NCBI RefSeq assembly: GCF_006065315.1
Contig: NZ_CP040749.1
Coordinates: forward strand, 1,564,501 to 1,628,500
Reading direction: 5' to 3'
From: Aureibaculum algae
Lineage (GTDB): Bacteria; Bacteroidota; Bacteroidia; Flavobacteriales; Flavobacteriaceae
DNA length: 64,000 nt
Shown here: piece by piece, positions 55,167 to 63,012 of the stretch
Numbering within the stretch: position 1 is the first letter of the stretch
How the letters are laid out: each line of letters starts with the position of its first letter
Notes under the pieces: generated by a model
The model's database searches: none
Told to the model about the DNA's origin: nothing
Seen by the model: the letters and a program-made list of their open reading frames with translations, nothing else
Program-made: the position numbers and the translations under genes

Positions 55167-55519
55167 TTTATAACAATACGTTTAGATTTAATTTCAGTAT
55201 TTGTCTTTAATGAATAGATGTAAATTCCCGAATCTAATTTGTCTCTATAGAAGGGAATTGAGTTCGCACCAACTTTTGTAGTATACTTTTGAGAATAAAC
55301 TACGTTTCCTATTAGGTCTTTAACTGAAAATAATATTTCAAAAACAGCTGCTGCTTGAAATTTAATTTTAGTTGTAACGCTAAAAGGGTTGGGTGAGGCC
55401 ACAATTTCTTTAAGAGCAGTCACCGAATCTTGGGTACCGCTATTTTTTTTCTGCTGTTGTGCTACAACCGCTGAAGAAAGTGAAACCAATAAAAGTAATA
55501 AAAGTAGTTTTTTAACCAT
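55163..55519 (-). CDS. Small secreted protein that is little more than a T9SS sorting domain
   Basis: 118 aa. Signal peptide MVKKLLLLLLLVSLSSAVVA, a 15-residue Gln/Lys/Asn-rich spacer, then from residue ~35 a T9SS type A-like C-terminal domain: EIVASPNPFSVTTKIKFQA, LIGNVVYSQKY, SGIYIYSLKTNTEIKSKRIV. There is no cargo domain. It might be exported by T9SS as a surface or matrix component, or be the relic of a larger gene. It stands between a STAS-like gene and rnz and overlaps rnz by 4 nt. Confidence 0.78.
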   Translation of the reverse strand: MVKKLLLLLLLVSLSSAVVAQQQKKNSGTQDSVTALKEIVASPNPFSVTTKIKFQAAAVFEILFSVKDLIGNVVYSQKYTTKVGANSIPFYRDKLDSGIYIYSLKTNTEIKSKRIVIK

Positions 55520-55558
55520 AAGCTATTTAAAGTTTTATTTAATTATTCCCATTTTATA

Positions 55559-55891
55559 TTAAAAACCTAAGTCCCGTTCAATATTTTCCATTTCTATAAT
55601 ATCAATACCTTCAACGAGTGTAGGCACAACAATAATTTCATCGGGGAAGTTATCTGCCTCAATTTCATTTAAAATAATAACAATAGACCTGCCATTATTT
55701 TTATGCTGTTTTACAATCGGCAAAAATAACAAGATATTTTCTTTATCTACCCCTTTAGACTTAGAAAAATCAAGAATGAGATTCTCATTTTTAAATTTAG
55801 CATAATTTTTTGAGAAATTCGAAAAAAAATCTAGAATTGATAATTTTTCATTTCTAATAACAGTCGCTATATCTGTTTTTTCTATAATCAT
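55559..55891 (-). CDS. Small STAS-like hypothetical protein
   Basis: 110 aa, cytosolic. The alternating strand-helix text (NENLILDFSKSKGVDKENIL, LFLPIVKQHKNNGRSIVIIL, FPDEIIVVPTLVEGIDIIE) resembles the STAS/SpoIIAA-like fold, but without the usual phosphorylated-serine motif. I recall this gene sitting between pyrB and rnz in relatives, so it is real, but its function is unknown. The start overlaps the pyrB stop by 4 nt (ATGA). Confidence 0.75.
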   Translation of the reverse strand: MIIEKTDIATVIRNEKLSILDFFSNFSKNYAKFKNENLILDFSKSKGVDKENILLFLPIVKQHKNNGRSIVIILNEIEADNFPDEIIVVPTLVEGIDIIEMENIERDLGF

Positions 55892-56817
55892 TTTTTTATT
55901 TGTTGAGCTAATAAATAGATAACAGCCATGCGAATTGCAACACCATTTTCTACTTGATTTAAGATAATTGACTGGTCTGAATCAGCAACATCACTTGTAA
56001 TTTCTACACCTCTGTTAATAGGTCCTGGATGCATTATTACAATTTTCTTGCCAAGACTATCTAGCAGTTGCTTATTTATGCCGAAAAGTTGTGTGTACTC
56101 TCTAATAGAAGGAAAGTATTTAATATCCATACGCTCATGCTGTACGCGTAAAACGTTAGCTACATCACACCATTCCAATGCCTTTTTTAAATTCGTCTCA
56201 ACTTCTACACCTAAACTTGTAATATGTTTTGGTATTAATGTTGTGGGACCACAAACTTTTACTTGAGCTCCTTGTAATTGTAAGGCAAAAATATTTGATA
56301 AGGCGACTCTTGAGTGTAAAATATCACCAATAATGACTATTTTTTTACCTTTAACCGTGCCTAATTTTTCTTTTATAGAATAACTATCTAATAAGGCTTG
56401 TGTTGGATGTTCGTGAGCACCATCACCGGCATTTATAATTCGAGCATCAACATGTTTCGATAAAAATACACCTGCACCAACATTGGGATGCCGCATAACA
56501 ACAATATCAACTTTCATGGAAAGAATGTTGTTTACAGTGTCAATAAGAGTTTCTCCTTTTTTTACTGAAGATTGACTGGCTGAAAAGTTAATTATATCTG
56601 CAGAAAGCCTTTTCTCGGCAAGTTCAAAAGATAATTTAGTTCGTGTACTGTTTTCAAAAAACAAGTTGGCAATCGTAATATCTCGCAGTGAAGGAACTTT
56701 TTTAATGGGTCTATTTATGACTTCTTTAAAATGGTCTGCTGTTTCAAAAATTAGATTAATATCTTCATTTTTGAGATATTTGATTCCTAATAAATGCTCT
56801 GTGCTTAACGCTTTCAT
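55888..56817 (-). CDS. pyrB: Aspartate carbamoyltransferase catalytic subunit
   Basis: 309 aa. It joins carbamoyl phosphate to aspartate in pyrimidine synthesis. Motifs: FFENSTRTKLSFELA (~55) for carbamoyl-phosphate binding, SQSSVKKGET (~80) with the Lys from the neighbouring subunit, GAHEHPTQALLD (~132), and IMHPGPINRGVEI (~260). Length normal. No pyrI regulatory subunit is seen nearby. It follows pyrR by 1 bp. Confidence 0.97.
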   Translation of the reverse strand: MKALSTEHLLGIKYLKNEDINLIFETADHFKEVINRPIKKVPSLRDITIANLFFENSTRTKLSFELAEKRLSADIINFSASQSSVKKGETLIDTVNNILSMKVDIVVMRHPNVGAGVFLSKHVDARIINAGDGAHEHPTQALLDSYSIKEKLGTVKGKKIVIIGDILHSRVALSNIFALQLQGAQVKVCGPTTLIPKHITSLGVEVETNLKKALEWCDVANVLRVQHERMDIKYFPSIREYTQLFGINKQLLDSLGKKIVIMHPGPINRGVEITSDVADSDQSIILNQVENGVAIRMAVIYLLAQQIKK

Positions 56818-56818
56818 T

Positions 56819-57361
56819 TTAATTATTGCTTAATAAGTAAACGGCATCTTTTTTATCATTTTCGAGCCAAGATACTTTTACTTTTTCTGAATTAATAACA
56901 TCTACTTGTCTTCCTTTATAGTTAGGTTGTATGGGTAAATGTCTACTAAATCTTCTGTCTATTAATACTAACAATTCTATAGATTCTGGTCGTCCAAATG
57001 ACTGCAGAGCCGTTAATGCTGATCGCACACTTCTACCTGAAAACAAAACATCATCGATAATAACCACATTTTTGTCCTCAACAATAAAGTCAATAGTTGT
57101 ATTACTAGCAGCCAAAGGTTCATCTCTACGTCTAAAATCATCACGATAAAAAGTAATATCTAGCTGTCCCAGTTTAATATTAGAGATGTTATAATCATTC
57201 TGTAAAATTTCTTTTAATCTCTTGGCAAGAAAAATACCCCTTGGTTGCAAACCAATTAATACTGTGTCCTTAAAATCGTTATGATTTTCAATGAGCTGAC
57301 AGGCCAAGCGATGTAGGATGATGTGAATATCTTTTGCGTTAAGTAATGTCTTCTTTGCCAT
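56819..57361 (-). CDS. pyrR: PyrR: pyrimidine operon regulator / uracil phosphoribosyltransferase
   Basis: 180 aa from ATG at 57361 (MAKKTLLNAKDIHIILHRLA); a longer frame lacks family support and its first codons overlap the promoter. The PRPP-binding loop VVIIDDVLFSGRSVRSAL (~95-112) is clear, plus GLQPRGIFLAKRL (~40) and FYRDDFRRRDEP. In Gram-positives PyrR also binds pyr mRNA; I see no anti-terminator structure here, so it may act only as an enzyme. First gene of the operon; a TATTTTTG -7 element lies 29 nt upstream. Confidence 0.93.
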   Translation of the reverse strand: MAKKTLLNAKDIHIILHRLACQLIENHNDFKDTVLIGLQPRGIFLAKRLKEILQNDYNISNIKLGQLDITFYRDDFRRRDEPLAASNTTIDFIVEDKNVVIIDDVLFSGRSVRSALTALQSFGRPESIELLVLIDRRFSRHLPIQPNYKGRQVDVINSEKVKVSWLENDKKDAVYLLSNN

Positions 57362-57390
57362 TAGAGCAGTGCGAGCCTTTGATTGTAGCA

Positions 57391-57398
57391 CAAAAATA
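57391..57398 (-). promoter_or_regulatory. -7 element of the pyrR operon
   Basis: TATTTTTG on the minus strand matches TAnnTTTG at 29 nt from the start codon, the same distance as for valS. An A/T-rich tract lies upstream; no clear TTTG at -33. Confidence 0.5.
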
Positions 57399-57522
57399 CA
57401 TTTTTTTTTAATAAAAAAAACGGTTTATAACGTGTTAATTAATTTGTTAACAACATTTAGGCTCTACGCCTGATAAAAAAAGAGTTTGGAGTAATTTTAA
57501 ATTCATAAGAAAACCTGATTAT

Positions 57523-58908
57523 ATGCACGCATTTCAAAATGATGATGATGAAATTCCATTATCAAAATTTGAATCAATGTTGAAAACAAATAGCGTATAT
57601 TTTTTCGATTCAACTGAATTTGAAGAAATTATTATACACTATATGAATGTTGGTAAGATGTCATTGGCTAAAAAGGCTTTAGATTTAGGGTTGAGACAAC
57701 ATCCTGATTCTGTAGCTTTAAAATTGGCCTTTGTTGAGGTGCTCTTATATGAAGATAAAATTAATAGGGCAGAAGAGTTATTAATTGAATTGGAAGAAAT
57801 TGAGCCTTTAAACGATCAAGTTTTTCTTCATAAAGCCAGTTTGTTGTCTAAAAAAGACAAGCATATAGATGCTATCTTGGCGTTGAATCAAGCACTTTTA
57901 TATACCGAAGATGAAGCTGATGTTTATTCTATGATAGGCATGGAGTATTTGTATATGGAAGATTTTGATACAGCTCGATTAAATTTTGCCAAATGTTTGG
58001 AAGTTGAATTTGATGACTATTCAGCTTTATATAATGTAATTTATTGTTTTGATATGCTAGATCAGCATAAAGAAGCTATTGATTATTTACTAAATTATAT
58101 AGAGAAAGATCCGTATAGTGAAATCGCTTGGCATCAGTTAGGTCGCCAGTACTTTATGATGGATAATTTTTCAGAGGCACTAAGTGCATTTGATTATTCT
58201 ATTTTAATTGACGAATATTTTATCGGAGCCTATCTGGAAAAAGCAAAAACGCTTGAGGAATTAGGAAGGTTTGAAGAAGCTATAGCCAATTATCAATTGA
58301 CGATTAGCTTGGATGATGGTACATCATTTGCGTATCTTAGAATTGCCAATTGCTATGAGCAAATGGGGGTTACCAAACAAGCACTTAAATATTACAATAT
58401 AACGGTAAAGGAAGATCCTTTGTTAGATAAAGGATGGCTTGCCCTTACCAATTTATATGTTAAAAATAAGAATTACCAAAAGGCACTTTATTTTATTAAT
58501 AAAGCATTATTAATAGATGAGGATAATTCAATTTATTGGATGCGTTATGCTGAGATAAATCTAAAATTAAATTTTTACGAAGAGGCAACAAAAGGCTTTC
58601 AGAAATGTTTAGATTTAGAAGACTATACCTTAGATATTTTTATAGCCTTAGCAGATATATTACAATTTATTGGCGATTTTGATGATGCTATTGCAGTGTT
58701 ATTGAGGGCTAAAAAATTATATGAGGATTTTGCTGAGATTGAATATCGTTTGGCAGGATTACTTATCCTAAGTCAAAAAGAAAATGAGGGCTTAGCATTA
58801 CTTAAGGCGGCCTTAAAAATTGATTATGATTATCATCATATTATTAAAGAATTGTATCCTTCCGTATATGATTTAGAAGCTGTTCGGGTTTTAATAGCAA
58901 CTTCTTAA
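57523..58908 (+). CDS. Tetratricopeptide-repeat protein
   Basis: 461 aa with no signal peptide. About ten TPR units fill it, e.g. AKKALDLGLRQHPDSVALKL (~47), ADVYSMIGMEYLYMEDFDTA (~140), DKGWLALTNLYVKNKNYQKA (~303) and YWMRYAEINLKLNFYEEATK (~340). It is a cytosolic protein-interaction scaffold; partner unknown. It starts with an acidic stretch (NDDDEIPLSKFE). Divergent from the pyrR operon; its last 4 nt overlap the convergent ArnT-like gene. Confidence 0.9.
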   Translation: MHAFQNDDDEIPLSKFESMLKTNSVYFFDSTEFEEIIIHYMNVGKMSLAKKALDLGLRQHPDSVALKLAFVEVLLYEDKINRAEELLIELEEIEPLNDQVFLHKASLLSKKDKHIDAILALNQALLYTEDEADVYSMIGMEYLYMEDFDTARLNFAKCLEVEFDDYSALYNVIYCFDMLDQHKEAIDYLLNYIEKDPYSEIAWHQLGRQYFMMDNFSEALSAFDYSILIDEYFIGAYLEKAKTLEELGRFEEAIANYQLTISLDDGTSFAYLRIANCYEQMGVTKQALKYYNITVKEDPLLDKGWLALTNLYVKNKNYQKALYFINKALLIDEDNSIYWMRYAEINLKLNFYEEATKGFQKCLDLEDYTLDIFIALADILQFIGDFDDAIAVLLRAKKLYEDFAEIEYRLAGLLILSQKENEGLALLKAALKIDYDYHHIIKELYPSVYDLEAVRVLIATS

Positions 58909-60533
58909 CGTTTCGAATAATAAATAGTCCATTTTCCAATCACTTTTTTAGAGTTGTAGCTATTTTCCAACCAAAGTAACTTTTCTGGTAATTGTTTTTT
59001 ATAGACTAACAATACTGTTGGGTTTTTAGTAATTTCATGTAAACTATTGAACTCATCAGGATTTTGCAGGTTGATAAGGTGTTTTTTCCAATTTAAATCT
59101 TCTTCAAATTGGGTTTCTCTATTTAAAGATTCGTCACCATCGTATAAAGAAATAATAGATTTATTCAAGCCAAATGCAATAGCTGATTTTCTTGTATTAT
59201 AAACTAAAATGGCTCTGTCATTTAAATTTTCTTGAAGTATAAAATCCGTTATAGGTCTGGTACCATTTACTTTTAACTCATTTTTAGAAAATATAACAGA
59301 GCTACTTATCAGTAGTAATAAAGCAATCAACAAGGAAGTGAATATAGGTTTCGATTTTATTTCTAATACTTTAGAAGTATAGATAGTAATAATTAGTATT
59401 AAAATGACGGCACTAGCAATGGCTAAATAAAGCGGAAAATCAATACCAAAATCAATAAATGGAGCAATGATAAACGCTAAGGTGATGAGACTAGAAAACC
59501 CCAAAATAATTCCGTTTACAACTTTAACTTTTCCTATTTCAATTTTTGAAAATAAATGAGCTGTTAGAATAGCAATTAAACTATATAATGGCAGTATATA
59601 TAAAATACGTTTTGAAGAGGATATTGAAAAGAATATCAACGGTATAAGCACTGCAATTAACAAGGCAAAATGCAATGTTTTGAATTTAAATAGGCTCTTT
59701 TGGTCTTTTAATAAATAGAGTAGAGCTAAAAACCAAGGTAATCCCACTACTGGAGCAAAAGCTAAGAAATACCAAAACGGTTCGGTTCTTCCAAAGGCAT
59801 TTTTAGAGAACCGATCAGCCGTTTGTTTCCCTAAAAAATAATCTACAAAAGCTGGGTTTTGAAGACCTAAATAGATAAACCATGAAGATGCAATACCTAG
59901 AAATAAGGTCCATGCTAATATATGATGTATAGAAAATTTTCGCTTTGCTTTTTCTGTACGATTGTAAAATATAATAAAGAGTACAGGGACGATAAATATA
60001 ACAGGGCCTTTCGTTAAAAAACCTAAAGCTAAACTTATGGTGAAAATATACAACCATTTTAAAAATCCCGTTTTACGATATTTCACCCAACTGTAAATAC
60101 TCAATAAGGCAAAAGTGGCTAAAAAAGCATCCGTAGTCAAGTTTCGTGAGGAAATTAAAACCAAAGGAAACGTAAAATAAATAATAGAGGCCCACAAGGC
60201 CGTTTTTTTAGTATTGAAAAGTAAAAGGGTCAATTTATAGACTAATAAAATTTGCAATAAAACAGCCAACTGCAAAAAGAACCGTGCTCCAAAAGGATTA
60301 ACACCAAATATTTCATAACCCAATGCCGTAATTTGATAGGTAAAAGGAGGTTTATGATAATGATGAACATCTAATAAATTAGGATGAACATAATCTCCTG
60401 TGGCATACATTGCTCTGCCAATTTCTGCGTATCTAGCATCGCTGCTTTCTAGGACACCATATGAACCCACATTAATAAAAAGGGCAACAGCAGCAATGAT
60501 TATAAATATGTTGAAATTAAAATTATTTTTCAT
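58905..60533 (-). CDS. ArnT-like membrane glycosyltransferase, second copy
   Basis: 542 aa, about 12 membrane helices. The periplasmic-loop signature is present: SSDARYAEIGRAMYATGDYV and HYHKPPFTYQITAL (~30-70), with the acidic residue and the KPP motif of the ArnT/PMT clan. It probably transfers a sugar from undecaprenyl phosphate to an envelope acceptor. The genes upstream (LAB_N protein, ArnC-like transferase) fit a set that makes and uses a lipid-linked sugar. Paralogue of the gene at 34901. Confidence 0.87.
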   Translation of the reverse strand: MKNNFNFNIFIIIAAVALFINVGSYGVLESSDARYAEIGRAMYATGDYVHPNLLDVHHYHKPPFTYQITALGYEIFGVNPFGARFFLQLAVLLQILLVYKLTLLLFNTKKTALWASIIYFTFPLVLISSRNLTTDAFLATFALLSIYSWVKYRKTGFLKWLYIFTISLALGFLTKGPVIFIVPVLFIIFYNRTEKAKRKFSIHHILAWTLFLGIASSWFIYLGLQNPAFVDYFLGKQTADRFSKNAFGRTEPFWYFLAFAPVVGLPWFLALLYLLKDQKSLFKFKTLHFALLIAVLIPLIFFSISSSKRILYILPLYSLIAILTAHLFSKIEIGKVKVVNGIILGFSSLITLAFIIAPFIDFGIDFPLYLAIASAVILILIITIYTSKVLEIKSKPIFTSLLIALLLLISSSVIFSKNELKVNGTRPITDFILQENLNDRAILVYNTRKSAIAFGLNKSIISLYDGDESLNRETQFEEDLNWKKHLINLQNPDEFNSLHEITKNPTVLLVYKKQLPEKLLWLENSYNSKKVIGKWTIYYSKR

Positions 60534-60584
60534 TTACATGTAATTTAATTAACCTTCTAAAAATGAATTACCCAAAAAGGATTT

Positions 60585-61223
60585 TTATTTATCTTGCTTT
60601 AGCAGTAAAAAAATATTTCTACTATAAATGACAAACCCAAATAATTGGCCAATAAACAAAACAGGGTCTCTTCTAATAATGGCATAACTTAAAATCATTA
60701 AAGAACCTAATAGGCTTAAAAGCCAAAAACCAAAAGGGAGTGTTGATTCTTTTTTACGCTCAGAATAGATCCATTGATATACAAAACGTAGCGTGAAAAT
60801 TATTTGTCCTACGCTTCCCCATATTAATAAGTTAAGAGGAATATCTTCATTTCTAAATAAACGTTCTATATCTATTTGATCATTGTTAAATGAATAAACA
60901 GCAATTAAAAAAGGAAAAGCAAATAAAAAACCACGTAAAAAAATTGGTAATTTTTTCCAAGAACCTTGCAATTGCATATTTCTGATGTAAATAAAATAGG
61001 TTAAAGATTGTCCGAGCATAATTGCAAAATCATCTCGTAACCAGCCATAAATAAACAATAAAAAAGAAGCAATTAAACTTAATTGCCAAAACAGTTCAGG
61101 TGTTAATACTTTTTTTACTTTTTCAGATTGAATCCATTGTAATAACAATCGAGCTGAAAATAAAATTTGAGCAGCAAAACCTATTATGTAAACGAAGTAC
61201 TTATATGAAAGCCAATCGCTCAT
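60585..61223 (-). CDS. LAB_N-domain membrane protein (tandem)
   Basis: 212 aa with about six membrane helices in two similar halves: residues ~5-80 (FAAQILFSARLLLQWIQSEK, then FWQLSLIASFLLFIYGWLRD) and ~125-205 (IIFTLRFVYQWIYSERKKES, GFWLLSLLGSLMILSYAIIR). These are LAB_N units, named after the N-terminal part of some lipid-A-disaccharide synthases. The family is often next to ArnC-like genes and may help move or modify lipid-linked sugars. It starts within 4 nt of the ArnC-like stop. Confidence 0.88.
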   Translation of the reverse strand: MSDWLSYKYFVYIIGFAAQILFSARLLLQWIQSEKVKKVLTPELFWQLSLIASFLLFIYGWLRDDFAIMLGQSLTYFIYIRNMQLQGSWKKLPIFLRGFLFAFPFLIAVYSFNNDQIDIERLFRNEDIPLNLLIWGSVGQIIFTLRFVYQWIYSERKKESTLPFGFWLLSLLGSLMILSYAIIRRDPVLFIGQLFGFVIYSRNIFLLLKQDK

Positions 61224-61942
61224 GAACCAATTTTTGACTTTTCTATGGTATAATTAATATACCTTCTACGCATCCATCTGTATCCGAAAGTATCACGAAG
61301 TGCTTTGAAAGAACGGTTAAAAATATTGAATTTAGATTGACCTGCAATACGCTCAAAATGCTGTACTTTAATTTGTTTTATTTTACCATCTTGTAGCAGT
61401 ATTAATGCGGGTATAAAACGATGCATTCCTTTAAAAAACGGAATTCTTTTAGCAGATTCAGTATGGATTACTTTTAGAGGACAACCTGTATCTGTAATAC
61501 CGTCATTAATTAAACCACGTCTAATACTATTGGCAATTAACGATTGTATTTTTTTATTTAAGGTATCTTTTCTTTTACCTCGAAACCCAATAACAGCTTG
61601 GTAATTATCAATATCTTCTAACAAGATATCAAAATCGTATGGTGTAGTCTGAAGGTCAGCATCAATATAACCAATTAACTGGGTGTCAATATGATCTATA
61701 CCTGCCTTAATTGCAGCACTGAGTCCGCAATTTTCCTTAAATTTAAGGAATTCAAAATCAGGGTTGTCAGTACATATTTCGACAATTTTATCGAAACTTT
61801 TATCTGTTGATCCATCATCAATAAAGAGAACTTTACTTTTGGTTTTACTTTTTGAAAAATAATCAGTAAACGTGCTGAATATCCTATCTAAATTGTCAAT
61901 TTCATTAAAAACGGGAATGATAATAGTCATTCTATACTCCAT
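61220..61942 (-). CDS. ArnC/DPM1-like polyprenyl-phosphate glycosyltransferase
   Basis: 240 aa. A GT2 catalytic domain: MTIIIPVFNEIDNLDRIFST, VLFIDDGSTDKSF (~39), and the metal-binding DADLQTTPYDF (~93). FKGMHRFIPALILLQDGKIK (~172) and HFERIAGQSKFNIFNR (~198) match polyprenyl-phosphate mannosyl/formamido-arabinosyl transferases. Unlike many it has no C-terminal membrane pair; the LAB_N gene next door, overlapping by 4 nt, may supply it. It loads a sugar onto undecaprenyl phosphate for the ArnT-like enzyme. The codon 5 Met is an alternative start. Confidence 0.9.
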   Translation of the reverse strand: MEYRMTIIIPVFNEIDNLDRIFSTFTDYFSKSKTKSKVLFIDDGSTDKSFDKIVEICTDNPDFEFLKFKENCGLSAAIKAGIDHIDTQLIGYIDADLQTTPYDFDILLEDIDNYQAVIGFRGKRKDTLNKKIQSLIANSIRRGLINDGITDTGCPLKVIHTESAKRIPFFKGMHRFIPALILLQDGKIKQIKVQHFERIAGQSKFNIFNRSFKALRDTFGYRWMRRRYINYTIEKSKIGS

Positions 61943-62057
61943 AGGCTTATTGATTTAGATAGTGGACTGGTTTAATCCAGTTAGATTTTGCAAATGTACA
62001 AATATTTAAAAAATGAAATAACAGGACTTCTGAAAAAATAGCTCCAAACAATTTAAC

Positions 62058-62065
62058 TATATTTG
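62058..62065 (+). promoter_or_regulatory. Possible -7 element for the DUF368 genes
   Basis: TATATTTG fits TAnnTTTG, 19 nt before the ATG at 62085. No -33 box assigned. Confidence 0.4.
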
Positions 62066-62084
62066 GGGCTAATTTTTATTATTT

Positions 62085-63011
62085 ATGCAAAGGAGTCTAA
62101 GAGAATATATTGCAATTACTTTAAAAGGAATTGCTATGGGGGCCGCGGATGTTGTGCCAGGAGTATCGGGTGGTACCATTGCTTTTATATCTGGTATTTA
62201 TGAAGAGTTGTTAGATACTATTAGTAGTATAAATTTGAATGCATTAAAAATTTTAAAAAAAGAAGGCGTAAAAGCTGCATGGAAGGCGATAAATGGAAAT
62301 TTTTTATTTGCACTTTTGTTGGGAATAGGAATTAGTATTCTATCTTTAGCTAAACTCATAAAATATTTACTAATTAATGAACCCGTTTTATTATGGGCCT
62401 TCTTTTTCGGTTTGGTATTGGCATCTGTGTTTTTTGTTGGAAAACAAATTCAAGAATGGAATATTTTAAAAGTGGCAGTTTTATTTTTGGGTACAGCTAT
62501 CGGTTATTATATTACAATTTTGCCACCTGTTGCCGCTCATGACACCTCTACTTGGTTTTTATTTATGTCAGGTGCTTTGGCTATTTGTGCGATGATATTA
62601 CCTGGTATTTCGGGAGGATTTATTCTTCTGTTACTTGGTGCTTATAAGCCCGTAATAACGGCTATTGATGAACGAGACTTTAAAACGCTTTTTACAGTTG
62701 CTGTAGGTGCTATTGTTGGTTTGTTAGCCTTTTCAAGAGTATTAAAATGGCTGTTTGATAAATATAGAAACGTTACCTTGGCATTGTTAACAGGATTTAT
62801 TGCAGGTTCCTTAAATAAAATTTGGCCTTGGAAAGAAATTCTTTCATGGCGTACAAACTCTCATGGCGAGGAAGTTCCTTTTATGGAAGAAAGTATTTCA
62901 CCATTCAATTATGGCGGAAATCCTGAGATTGTTTGGGCATGCTTGTTGGCAATTTTAGGTATTGTAGTAATTTACGGATTAGAAAAATTTTCAAAAGTGA
63001 AAGTCGCATAA
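62085..63011 (+). CDS. DUF368 membrane protein (undecaprenyl-phosphate transporter family), copy 1
   Basis: 308 aa with about eight membrane helices. The DUF368 signature GIAMGAADVVPGVSGGTIAF (~15-34) is repeated in weaker form as AICAMILPGISGGFILLLLG (~165). Members of this family (PopT) were recently implicated in returning undecaprenyl phosphate across the inner membrane; that function here is by homology. It neighbours genes that consume lipid-linked sugars. A second DUF368 gene starts 1 bp later. Confidence 0.93.
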   Translation: MQRSLREYIAITLKGIAMGAADVVPGVSGGTIAFISGIYEELLDTISSINLNALKILKKEGVKAAWKAINGNFLFALLLGIGISILSLAKLIKYLLINEPVLLWAFFFGLVLASVFFVGKQIQEWNILKVAVLFLGTAIGYYITILPPVAAHDTSTWFLFMSGALAICAMILPGISGGFILLLLGAYKPVITAIDERDFKTLFTVAVGAIVGLLAFSRVLKWLFDKYRNVTLALLTGFIAGSLNKIWPWKEILSWRTNSHGEEVPFMEESISPFNYGGNPEIVWACLLAILGIVVIYGLEKFSKVKVA

Positions 63012-63012
63012 T

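Noticed and set aside
57362..57522. PyrR-binding attenuator in front of the pyr operon
   Set aside because: The leader after the promoter is only ~20-25 nt; no terminator/anti-terminator pair can be drawn.
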